21,408 nt of DNA from Goniomonas avonlea (Eukaryota > Cryptophyceae > Goniomonadida > Goniomonadaceae). Below are positions 11,401-20,075 of the stretch, piece by piece. A program made the position numbers and the translations under genes. Positions within the stretch are counted from its first letter, which is position 1, and each line of letters starts with the position of its first letter. The stretch spans positions 1-21,408 of the forward strand of contig QUTJ01031814.1 of assembly GCA_003573635.1 (NCBI GenBank). Direction: 5' to 3'. The notes under the pieces were generated by a model, which was given only the letters and a program-made list of their open reading frames with translations, was not told where the DNA came from and searched no databases.

Positions 11401-14400
11401 GGGGACTTAGCCAGAAGACAAGTGTCAGCCACCCAGACGGTTGAGACTGCGAGCGAGCCGCCCAGACGCGCGCGAACGCTTTGGCGGTGGCCCACGTTGT
11501 GGCCAATGAGGGTCACGGAAGTGGACCCAGTGGACGGAGAATTGCCGCGCGTGCTGGCAAAGATCCTGGTGGGTGCGGGGGCGTTGAAGGACAGCGCCTC
11601 CGAGACTGTGCCGGGCATGCTCCTCTGCGTGGCAACAGTGGACGCAATGCCGATTGCAGTCCGGACCCCGACGGTGGGCTTGACGTAGAGCGAGCTATCA
11701 GACACCCAGGAAGTGGCAGTGCCAGCGGAGGGACCAACGCGAGCGCGGGGCGTAGAGTGGCTCGAGTAGTGACGGCCAAGGACTGTGACACTGGTGGCAC
11801 CAGTGGCAGGAAGGTTGGTTTGGAGCTCAGCCATGATATTCTGCGGGTGGTCCACAGAGAAGAGGGCCCCGCTCGTCTTGATCTGGCTCGAAACGGTGCT
11901 GGTGATCATCATGCAGTTGCTAGAGCCCAGAGGCGGACGCGCGTACACGCACGAGTCAGAGGCCCACACGGTGGTTGCCGCACCAGAGCCGCCGAAACGG
12001 GCGCAAGATGTGACGTGCCTGCCGAGGTTGCTGCCCAAAACGGTGACCGACGCTGCGCCAGTAGAGGGTGAGTTGCTGCGCTTGAGGCTCTGCGCAACAG
12101 GGAGAGCGAAGGAGAAAGCCCTGGTCAGAGTGCCAAAAGTCGTTGGCCCGACCGGGTGAACCCCGCCCATCTCATGAGAGACGGTGGCAACGAATCCGAG
12201 GTCGCGAGCATTGCCACCAACAAGGCGCGCCGTCATGACAGAGTCGGAGGTCCAAGTGGTCGCGTCAAAGCCAGTTCCCGCGATGCGGGTTTTCTGCGTG
12301 TGACGGTTGGCAGCGTAGTTTTGGCCGACCAGAGTGACAGACACCGCGCCCGTGGAGGGACCGTTGGTGACAAACAAGGAGCTCGGCGATGAGGTGTCAT
12401 AGGTGAAGCCCTGCGTCATGCTATTCTTGAGGCTCCTGGCGAGCGTGACGCCGAGCTCACGGAGCACGGACCATCCCGGGGGCGTGCGGCCCACGAGGTT
12501 TGTGGAAGACACCCAAGTAGTGGCCTGGGCCCCCGTCATGCCGATGCGCAGACGGGCGGTACGGCCCGCGCGTCCGCCAAGGTTGGCACCCAGCACAGTG
12601 ATGTCTTGCATACCCTTCTTCGGCCCGTTGGCGCGCAGCACCGAGGACATCGCGGCGGTGTCGAACGTGTACATTTTCGCGATGGTTGCGACTTGCTTGC
12701 CAGAGGTCAGCGCGAGCGGGTGAGCCAACATGTCGACACCAGACGCTTGGCGCACTCGCAACTCCGAGTCGGACGTCCAGGTCGTCACCTGGCTGCCGGT
12801 GCCTCCGACGCGATTGCGGGCAGTGTAGCTAGCAAGACCAGTGTTCGATCCCAGGAGGGTGACGCTGGTCGCACCAGTGCTAGGTTGATTGTAGAGAAGC
12901 ATCGCGTTGAACGCAGGGTGGTCGAATGAGAAGATAGTGGTATGGCTTCCACCGCGCTGTGCAATCGTCGTAACGCCCAGCGTGAGGGCCATCATCACAC
13001 CGCCAGGGCCGCGGGTGTGCAAAGCGGAATCGCTGAACCAAACCGTGACGGGGGAAGCGGTGCCGCCCTGCCTCGACATAGTAGAGTAGCGAATGGTCCC
13101 GAAGTTTCGTCCAAGCATCGTGACGCTGGTGGCACCCGTTGTCGGCGAGTTGAAGCTGTGTGTGTCGCCTGCCACCCTGCCGCGAACGGAAGGATGGTCA
13201 ATGGAGAAAGCGTTTGTGAGGGATCCGTAAGCGCCCTGGACGTTCCGATCCGGGCTGTCGACGACGGTGAAGACGAAACCAAGTCCCATGCCAACACCGG
13301 CGCCAGCTTTGACAGTAACAGTGGAGTCGGAACCCCAGGTCAGGGCCTCAGCCGTGGTGCCGCCAGTACGAGCCGACGAGGTGTACGTGTGCACAAGGAA
13401 ATTGCTTCCGAGGAGAGTGAGGGAAACCTGGCTTGTGGCAGGAACGTTGGTGCGCCAGATGCTGCTAAGTGAGGGGGAGTCGAACGTGACGGCGCGTGTG
13501 AGGGAGCTGGTGGCCATGGCTTGCATTGCGGTGACGGCGACAGAGTTGAGGATGTACGCGCCAGACGCGGCCTTGCAGAGGGCCGCGGAGTCGGAAACCC
13601 ACATAGTAACTTCGCCCGCTGTCTTTCCGATGCGGGCTCGGACCGTGTGAGCACCCTTGCCCAGGGCAGCCCCGAGAACAGTCATCGACGTGGAGACGGC
13701 ACGAGGCCAGTTGCTAGGCTTCACCGAGGTCGGTTGCACGTTGTTGTACGTCAGGGCCAGGGTAAAGGAAGCAGACATCCTCGTCACGGTGCTCACGATG
13801 GGCAGCATTGTGTGGTCACCGCCCGGCACACGGGCAGAGATAGAGGTGGACGACAGCCACCAAGTGGCCTCAGCCCCTGTCCTCCCCACTCGCGCACGTC
13901 CCGACGCACTGGACTGCGCGCGCATCGCAGTGCCCAAGATGGTGACGCTGGTGGCGCCAGTGCGAGGAGAGTTGGACATCACGGACTGCGTCAGGAAGAC
14001 GTCAAGGGTGAAGGCGCGCGTCAGCGAGGAAGTCCACTTGGTCACAGTGATCCCGGCCGCCAGCCACTGGCCCGACCCTGCAACACTACGGCACCTCGTG
14101 CTGGAATCGGAGAGCCAGGTGGTCGCTTGAGCAGCAGAGCCGCCGATGCGAACACGCTGAGTTGCTTGCTGCGGGTGATGGCTGGACCCCAAGACGGTGA
14201 CCGATGTCGCGCCAGTGGCAGGTGCGTTGGTACGAGTCGTCCAAGCAACGTTGACCGAGAAGCTGAACGCGGAGGTGATCGTCGTGGCAGAGTACCCAGC
14301 AACAGTGAGCGACGTCGACAGGCAGCTCTTCGCAATTCCCAGCCCAAGCTTGCAGTACACGGAAGAATCTGAGACCCACATGGACGCCACAGCCCCAGTG

Positions 14401-17400
14401 GCTCCAAAGCGCGACGAACGAGTGAAGGCGTAGTTGGCGTAGTTGTTGCCAACAAGGGTGACGCTGGTTGCCCCCGTGCTCGGTGCGTTCGGAGCCATGG
14501 CGTAATGCTGCCTGGGCGCATTGTACGACCAGGCCATGGACAGGGAGTCGACCCGTCGCCCCAGGGTGGCGGCTAACCGAAGCCCGTCGAGGCGACCCAG
14601 CGCGGTTCTGCACGTTACGGAGGAGTGGGAGACCCACATGGACGCGGCACAAGCAGTACCCGCAGTGCGCGTCCTCGTAGAGAACGAGCGAGAAGCAAAA
14701 TTGGTCCCCAGAAGGGTGACCGAGGCTGCGCCCGTCGACGGCAGGTTACTGCCGGTCTGACTTGTAATGCGCGCCAAATCGTAGGTCACGATCGTGGTGT
14801 GCGACACACGCTCCGAGGCAACGAGGGAAGCGACGACGTTGAGCATGGTCCAGATGCCACTGGCAGGCTTGACGACAAGCGAAGTCTCGGCAACCCACAT
14901 CGACCTCTCACAGCTGGTGCCGCCAATTCTGGTTGCCCTTGTGTATCCTGACCGGCCCATGTTTGATCCCAGCAGCGTCAGCATCGTCGAGCCTGAGGCG
15001 GGGATATTGGTGCGGGCAACGGCCGTGAGCAGCTGTGAGCCATAAGAGAACGACCTCAACACGCTGCCTTTGACGAGCTCCACAGTGGCGGTAACATGAC
15101 CCGTGTTCCCTTTCCCGGGACCGGGTCGGCAGAACATCGACGTGTCAGACCTCCAAAGCGTTGGGAAGCCGGCGGTCGCCGCCACTCGAACCCTGGCAGA
15201 CGCATCGCGCACACCCGCGCTCACACCGATCAGCGTGACCGAAACAGAGCCAGTTGAGGGAGCGTTTGTCGGGGCGGGCTGCTTGGTGGCCACGAACTCG
15301 TTGAAGGTGAACGCAGACGCCAGTGAGCCCTTGACCACCACATTGAGAGTCGCGATCATGGCCAACACACCAGAGCCAGAAAAGACCTTGGCGATGATGG
15401 CTGAGTCAGACGTCCACATGGTGGTCTCGGCTGCGGTTCTACCAACGCGCGTCTGGTGTGACAGCGCCATATCTGAGTACGAGCTGCCGACCAGTGTCAC
15501 ACTCACAGACCCAGTGCTTGCCGAGTTTGCAGGTTTAGGCACTGGATCGCCAGCACGGTTGTAACTGATGGCCTTGGTGGCGGAAATCGTCATACGCACG
15601 ATCGTGGAAGCGACGGAGAGAGACTCGAACGTTGCAGCCTGAACCTTGCAGGCGATGGAAGAATCTGACATCCAGGACATCGCCTCGCACGGGCTCCCGC
15701 CAACGCGCGACAGCTGGGAGTGCCTGAAGGCTCCAAGGTTGCGGCCCAGAAGGGTGACAGAGAGAGCACCTGACGCCGCGACATTGACGGCTGGCGCAGG
15801 GATGAACGCAACCGGATAATCATAGGTCACGGCGCGGGACAGGGTCATCTTGACGCTGACCTCCACAGTTGCGGAGATAGCACGAACGTCGAGGAGACCG
15901 TGCGGGGCCTTGCACAAGATTGACGAAGACGCCACCCACATGGTGACATCGCACCCAGTGCCTCCCAGACGAAGGCGTGCAGAACTCTCCGTGTGCGCGA
16001 AGCCACGCCCGAGCAGGGTGATACTCTCTCCACCAATAGCCGCAAGGTTGCCTCGGCGCACAGAGGTGATACCGAGAGCGTTCGCAGTGAAGTGATTGGT
16101 CAGCTTGACATCCGATCGTCCAATGACGGACGCAGCAACGCCAGTGGTGCTCGCAGTGAGCGAGTTGACCTTGACAAGGATCGAAGAGTCGGAATACCAG
16201 GTGGTCGCCTCAGCGTGTGTGCGCCCGAAAAGGGCCTTGGCAGTCACGATCCAGTCGCCATATTGAGATCCGAGGAGGGTGACCATGGTGGAACCAGTCA
16301 CCGGGCCGTTCCTGGGCACAGCGCTGGACGGATACGGTGCGTTGAAGCTGTACCCCAAAGTGAGAGTCGATACTAGCTTGTCCGGTGCGGTCACCACCAC
16401 GTTCAGGCCCATCCTGTGGCCATCTGGCAGTTTGCAAAGAACGGCAGTCTCGGACACCCACGAGTTCGCCATACAGGCCTGGTTCAGAACACGCATCTTG
16501 TGAGTGATTTGAAGCGTGCCAAAGGCCCTGCCAAGGAGAGTGATAGAGCTGCCGCTGGTCACGGCAGAGTTGGTGCCCATAATGCTGGATGGAGCCGGCG
16601 AGTCGGTAGTCATCGTTGCGAAAGAAAGCGCCCGGTTCTTGGCAAGAGAGGCCACAACAGTGTTGAGACCGGTCCCCATTGGGCTCTTGCACATCAATGA
16701 ACTGTCGGCATACCAGACGGTAACACACCCAGTCATGCCAATCCGCATAGCCTGGGTCTTCTTCAACTCCCCGAAATTCGAACCCAGAAGCGTCACACTG
16801 GTGGCGCCAGTGGCTGGAGTGTTCGACACCTTGCTGTTGGCAATCACCACGATCGGGAGGTTATAAGAATACGCCATGGTCGAGGACACCAACTGGACAC
16901 CAACTGTTGCTATAATCTCTGGAGCCGGGATCATGCTGCTACCAATTTTGCATAAAATGCCGCTGTCAGATCCCCACGTAGTGGCATCGCAGACAGTTGA
17001 GGCAACGCGCGCAGTGCTTGAGGAAGCATACGGAGCGAAGTTACGACCAAGGATGGTGACAGAGGCCGCGCCAGTGGCGGCAGAGTTGCCAGCAGGGACA
17101 GCGGTAACGACGGGTGGGATGTAAGTGAATGACTCTGTGAAGGAACCCGTAATCCCAAGCAAATTGATTTTGATCGTGTGCTTGTCGCCGACGCCGCCAC
17201 CGTAGCGGATACAGGTGATGCGGCTGTCGTCAAACCACTGAACGCCCTCACAAACAGTACTACCGATGGTGATGGAGAGGTAAGTGAAGTCCTCGTTTCT
17301 CCATTCACCAAAATTTGAACCATACAGTGGAACATTCTGTTTGCCGGCAGGCGGTCCAAGGGTTTGGGTCGCGGAGGTGATAACGGGAGCTACGTTCGTG

Positions 17401-17847
17401 TCAGTGAACTTGTTCAGTAGAGAGCACCAACTCACCATCATAACTGAATCCCGAATCAAGCGTCACGCCTTTACAAAAATAATTTCCGTCTCCACAGACT
17501 CCCGACTGACCAGCCGAATTCTGAGCATCGGTCACAACAATCGATGCACCTTTGTTTGCCCCCGACGAGACTAAAACCTTCAAGCTGGATGTACTGATCC
17601 ATCCCCATACTGCACCTGCAGTGCCACCCACCCGAACTGCACGGCGGGTCTGACCTGATCCCGTGGGGAAAAAATCCGAGCTGGATGTTCCCAGCAGCGT
17701 GAGACTGACCGAACCGGTCACGGGACTATTCAAACGAATGCCACCAGCCCAACCCGGATCAAAAAACGAGTGTCCAGGAGCAGGTGTCCCAGCAAAACAA
17801 CAGCCCAGAACACACAAAAACACAGCGTAGAGCAGAGCACCCGACAT
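1..17847 (-). CDS. Giant secreted IPT/TIG-repeat protein, 5' part (two exons, C-terminus beyond window)
   Basis: Exon 1 is 17436-17847 and exon 2 is 17389 down to base 1, giving 5,933 complete codons plus two bases. Read module by module, the frame has no stop, and the remainder at base 1 fits the frame set at the start codon, so no net frameshift has accumulated. The product has a 19-residue signal peptide followed by about 67 tandem modules of about 88 residues. Each reads roughly P..(S/T)S...N.PaTGa.SVT.LG.N.G...R.GGT...W.SDSs...K...G, then a hydrophobic strand ending in SYD. The TG-x-SVT-x-LG start, R-x-GGT strand and closing FSYD-P strand match the IPT/TIG immunoglobulin-like fold of plexins and many extracellular proteins. 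I infer an extended surface or matrix filament; no catalytic domain is visible. The ATG at 17847 is preferred because it places the signal peptide at the N-terminus, although the frame stays open upstream to about 18160 through an (AC)n tract. The 3' end, including any membrane anchor, is not in view. The exact protein is not recognised. Confidence 0.88.
4080..4358 (-). repeat. Module 51: divergent cysteine-containing IPT/TIG unit
   Basis: This 93-residue unit lacks the NxPxTG opening; it has FDTCKAQGECLIQFSGLNFG instead, with an extra cysteine pair. It then has RVGETNC...DDKIICQVPKGVGG, close to a canonical IPT/TIG second half. The tryptophan box is replaced by histidine- and aspartate-rich sequence (YHQHLDRDD). 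It may be an older, less homogenised member of the array. Confidence 0.7.
5697..6011 (-). repeat. Module 45: long divergent IPT/TIG unit
   Basis: This unit of about 105 residues opens normally (HGPTTGGASIVFKGYNF) and closes with QAFTYF. Its middle is unlike the rest: it lacks the W-V-S-D-S box and the paired cysteines, and has aromatic-rich inserts (NIYPAPHNFVAEAW, YTGVTFGDFYLIDVP). It lies near residues 3930-4035. Being in frame and fully open, it looks like a functional specialised domain rather than decay. Confidence 0.72.
7072..14255 (-). repeat. Modules 14-40 of the IPT/TIG array
   Basis: There are twenty-seven modules, about 266 nt each, with anchors every 250-297 nt (for example 14221, 13967, 13705, 13441, 13144, 12884, 12625, and on to 7306). 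The typical unit carries ATGATSVTVLGSNLG, then RARVGGT, then the box WVSDSSV, then K..G and a closing SYD. Most units have replaced the cysteine pair with small or hydrophobic residues; module 33 (near 9150) retains both. Some units instead carry a lone cysteine inside the box (SDSC or ADTC, as in modules 22, 24 and 31). Confidence 0.82.
14256..17389 (-). repeat. Modules 2-13 of the IPT/TIG array
   Basis: There are twelve modules, about 261 nt each. Asn-Pro-x-Thr-Gly anchors lie near plus-strand positions 17350, 17078, 16818, 16566, 16303, 16042, 15779, 15520, 15259, 15001, 14740 and 14484. Several keep a cysteine pair twelve residues apart, one after the GGT strand and one just before the conserved Lys, for example TVCDATTWGSDSGILCK in module 3. 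Both cysteines are seen in modules 2, 3, 4, 5, 7, 8 and 12. Sequence divergence and AT content at third positions are higher here than further downstream. Module 2 (17118-17389) lacks the usual W-V-S-D box and has FDDSRITC instead. Confidence 0.8.
17390..17435 (-). other. 46-nt GT-AG intron of the giant gene
   Basis: On the minus strand exon 1 ends ...TTC AGT TAT GAT G, followed by the donor GTGAGT. The acceptor ACGTAG lies 46 nt later, preceded by a branch-like CTGAC. Reading through instead meets an in-frame TGA at 17403-17401. Removing the 46 nt (phase 1) gives FSYD-A-PVITSA, exactly the module-to-module junction seen elsewhere in the array (FSYD-AP..). The domain logic therefore confirms both splice sites. 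It is the only intron needed over 17.8 kb. Confidence 0.88.
17436..17790 (-). repeat. Module 1 (N-terminal, atypical IPT/TIG-like unit)
   Basis: Residues 20-137 form the first module. The core is recognisable (LNSPVTGSVSLTLLG, then VRVGGTAGAVWGWIS). It has a longer second half with two cysteines (GVCGDGNYFCKG) that is not seen in other modules. Codons here are less GC-rich than in most of the array (many AAT, TTT, AGT). It ends at the intron, in the SYD strand that closes every module. Confidence 0.75.
17791..17847 (-). other. Signal peptide of the giant repeat protein
   Basis: The first 19 residues read MSGALLYAVFLCVLGCCFA, followed by GTPAPG. A short polar start, a hydrophobic core (LLYAVFLCVLGCC) and small residues before the likely cleavage site after Ala19 fit a classical secretory signal. 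This routes the array into the secretory pathway and supports choosing this methionine over upstream in-frame ones. Confidence 0.8.
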
Positions 17848-18165
17848 AGTGTGCGCCCGGCCGAGATGCGCCTCGCTCCGTCGGTCACACAGCACTCGCA
17901 ACTCGCTGCTGTGAGTTTCGAATGACTCCCTTGGATATCGCACTTGACACTTGTCAACGGAATTTGCTTCGCGATCTCGATAACCACACAGAAAACCGTA
18001 TGACAAAACCATTTTGCACAAATTTTGGCCAAATTTGCAGTGGCTTCCTTGGGAAGTTGGCCCGCAACACACGACACACACACACACACACACAACAGGA
18101 CTGCATGTGACACGGGCAATGATAGCCATGGATCGAATGCAGGCGACTGCTGCCCCCATCACTAC
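17848..18165. promoter_or_regulatory. Divergent intergenic region (318 bp) between the giant gene and the EF-hand-like fragment
   Basis: This interval separates the minus-strand start at 17847 from the plus-strand ATG at 18166 and must hold the giant gene's 5' leader and promoter. It contains an (AC)n microsatellite and an AT-richer stretch around 17930-18050. No convincing TATA box was seen. If the plus-strand gene is active, this would act as a bidirectional promoter. The assignment rests on position only. Confidence 0.45.
18073..18094. repeat. (AC)n microsatellite
   Basis: About eleven uninterrupted AC dinucleotides lie in the divergent promoter region. Read on the minus strand it is a GT tract about 225-245 nt upstream of the giant gene's ATG. 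Confidence 0.9.
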
Positions 18166-18395
18166 ATGGACCCAATCGAGCTTGAGCTCCGATCTTTGTT
18201 TGCTATGTTTGATCGCGATCGGCGCGGGTTGATTACGTACTCACAACTTCAGTGTGGCTTGCTGACGTTGGTTATACCGAAGAGGAGATCCAGTCTGTCT
18301 TGGTGGCGTTAAGTGAGGTCTCCTGGGAGCTCTTTGCCGCCGCATTTCGTCGTACCGGCAAAGGACTCAGCGAAATGCGAGCGTCAGCAACAATC
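18166..18395 (+). pseudogene. EF-hand-like N-terminal fragment with one frame change
   Basis: The ATG at 18166 opens MDPIELELRSLFAMFDRD, then RRGLITYSQLQCGLLTL. This is a helix-loop-helix with an EF-hand-like loop (D-x-D-x-x-G-x-I-x-x-x-Q), although position 5 is Arg and position 12 is Gln rather than Glu, so calcium binding is doubtful. The frame then meets TAA at 18310-18312. One base over, from about 18270, the next helix continues sensibly (GYTEEEIQSVLVALSE) up to a TGA at 18396. One missing base near 18268-18271 would explain this, either as a true mutation or as a sequencing error. A donor-like GTGAGG at 18313 lies in the second frame. It resembles the beginning of the 20382-20837 product (LRS-hydrophobic-aromatic-A), so it could be that gene's first exon or a decayed paralogue. 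No other ATG in this frame gives a better start. Confidence 0.5.
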
Positions 18396-19097
18396 TGAAA
18401 GCTCGCAGAGCAAAGCTGAGACAAGCGCTTCGCATTTCAAGCTCTTGAATAACCAGTAGCAGGTGCAAGGGGCGCGGGAACTCCAGGACACGGTGCGACC
18501 CGACAAGCGCTGATCTGTGGAAATCTCTCCCCTGTTGGGCTGATTTGGTTTCCTTGGGATCTAGATTGTTAGCGCCCCCCGTGTCCGCTTCTCCCACCCT
18601 CATCGAACTTTGTCCGTCATGCCCCTCTGTTTCCACTAACTCCCACCCCCTCGGTCTTGCCCTCTCCGCGGACTGACACTCACCCAGGGAACTGTTGGAA
18701 GGTCCTCCCCCACCCCCGTGAGCACACCTGTGCCCTCTGGGGAAGACACTGGGGAAGACATGTGTTGCAAGAAGCCGCTTCCAAGACTGGCACGAGGACG
18801 TGGCGGTGTGAAGTTGCGCCCCCTCCCCCCGCTCATCAAAGCCGAGGTTGCAGGAGACGACCTTGGTCAGGTCTGTTTTGCTATGTAGAACAGGGTGGGA
18901 AAGTGGGGCTGTGCCCTTCTCTGCGCGCTCTAGTCACTCGTCCATACACGCACAGAAGCTCGAGTGCCACAGTTTTGTCCAGAGATACATTTAAGGGAAA
19001 GAGCCAACACAACACAAGGAGATCCAAGACGCGCAGCAGAGGAAGGAGGCAGAAGTGAGAGGGTGGGAGAGCTGTCGATAGCCCACTACCCCGGGTT
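18396..19097. other. Non-coding stretch, no recognised gene
   Basis: This is mixed-composition sequence with short C-rich runs around 18640-18720. There is a tandem TGGGGAAGACA pair at about 18739-18760 and a weak 9-bp inverted repeat (18372-18380 with 18430-18438). Open frames here are short, lack recognisable domains and are not convincing. It could be intron if the two EF-hand-like pieces belong to one gene. Confidence 0.5.
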
Positions 19098-19257
19098 CTA
19101 GTGCCTACTTCCTGTCGCTGGTTTATAAACCAGCGGCTGGTTTAGATCGGCTGGNAAAATCCATTCGAGATATCTATCAACTGGCACGTGCGGCATAATC
19201 ATTTGATTACGGCTGGTTTGCATTGATTACGGCTGGTTTACAACAAGTAGGCACTAG
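19098..19257. mobile_element. MITE-like element, 160 bp, with 13-bp terminal inverted repeats
   Basis: The left end CTAGTGCCTACTT (19098-19110) is the exact reverse complement of the right end AAGTAGGCACTAG (19245-19257). Both ends are flanked by GGTT (19094-19097 and 19258-19261), a possible 4-bp target-site duplication. Inside are a 20-bp perfect palindrome centred on GGTTTATAAACC (19116-19135) and several copies of GGCTGGTTT, including two in a 20-bp tandem repeat (about 19201-19240). No coding capacity is present, as expected for a non-autonomous DNA element. The superfamily cannot be assigned. One base (19155) is an unresolved n. Confidence 0.6.
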
Positions 19258-19278
19258 GGTTTAGGGTTTAGGGTTTAG
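19255..19278 (+). repeat. Interstitial telomere-type repeat (TTTAGGG)
   Basis: Three full heptamers plus a partial copy of the plant/alga-type telomere unit lie immediately against the right end of the MITE-like element and overlap its last three bases. The tract is too short to be a chromosome end. It is either a relic of telomere-mediated break repair or chance sequence at an insertion target. Confidence 0.75.
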
Positions 19279-19961
19279 ACCTCCGTTTTTTCGGAGTGAC
19301 TCCCGGTGTGTTCATCAACGTGAAGTCCTCGTTCGCTTCTCCCCCAACCGCTCACCCACTCTCTCGGTCCCTCGCTCCCCTCCCCTCCCTCCCCTCCCTC
19401 ATTCTCGTTCCTTTTCCTTCTGGTGGAATCTCCCAAGCGCATAGCCAGACAACAGGAACTGTGCACTCACATCCTTCACGCACTCCGCAGCAACCCAAAT
19501 TGCCAAGGCCCGGCAGGCTTTACCCGCCCAATGGTAGTGTCGCCAGCCAAGTGGAAATGGCCATGTGCGTACCGCAGCTTCCCCGAACTCAACTCACTGT
19601 TGCTCGCTCTCACTCACACTCACCATCCCTTGTGTGTGTGTGTGTGTCGTGTGTGTGCGGCACAGGGTGTGTGCGGCACGGGTGTGCGGCACAGGGCGTG
19701 CGCGGACGGGTGAGTGTCCGAGAGGAACGCGAGCGTGTGAGTGGGAGGGTGGCCAGTTCTACGCGCAACGCCTTTCCAAACGGGCCGGCTGAGGGGGGTT
19801 CTCCTCAGTTAGGGGGCGCGAGAGACGGAGAGACAGAGAGAGTGAGAGCGAGGGAGCGAGACAGGGACAGGGACAGAGACAGCCACACAGAGAGAGAGAG
19901 AGGGAGACGAACGCTGCCCACTAACCAAGCGTGTTGTGTGTGTGTGTGTGTGGAACACCAA

Positions 19962-20018
<57 letters not shown>

Positions 20019-20075
20019 AAGAGAGAGGGAGCTGGGCAGGTATGATCCTCTAGGCACCACCCGCCGAACGCATCA
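19279..20075. other. Low-complexity, strand-asymmetric simple sequence, no gene
   Basis: In order, this holds a short hairpin with a T loop (CTCCG-T6-CGGAG near 19283), a pyrimidine-rich tract (about 19335-19425), a GT tract (about 19630-19657), three or so degenerate copies of GTGTGCGGCAC (about 19651-19700), a purine-rich GA/GC tract (about 19810-19915), a second GT tract (about 19931-19952) and a pure GA run. A 250-codon open frame through it is driven by dinucleotide repeats and gives only Ser/Pro, Cys/Val and Arg/Glu runs. Confidence 0.7.
19969..20014 (+). repeat. (GA)23 microsatellite
   Basis: This is an uninterrupted 46-nt GA dinucleotide run within a longer purine-only stretch. Such mirror-repeat polypurine tracts can form triplex (H-DNA) structures. 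Confidence 0.92.

Noticed and set aside
14086-14652. A 188-codon minus-strand open frame, with several others in the two non-coding minus frames
   Set aside because: These are out of frame with the signal-peptide-led reading frame and have Cys/His/Arg-rich shadow composition; only the third frame preserves the repeated module.
17848-18162. N-terminal extension of the giant protein by about 105 residues upstream of the ATG at 17847
   Set aside because: The frame is open, but it runs through the (AC)n tract as Cys-Val repeats and would bury the signal peptide internally.
18372-18438. 9-bp inverted repeat GAAATGCGA/TCGCATTTC as a second mobile element
   Set aside because: The arms are short and no target duplication is visible; expected by chance at this scale.
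19281-19299. Rho-independent-terminator-like hairpin (CTCCG-T6-CGGAG)
   Set aside because: The stem is only five pairs, with the T-run in the loop rather than after the stem, in non-bacterial DNA.
19296-20045. A 249-codon plus-strand open frame
   Set aside because: It begins at a non-ATG codon and consists of Ser/Pro, Cys/Val and Arg/Glu runs translated from pyrimidine, GT and GA simple repeats.
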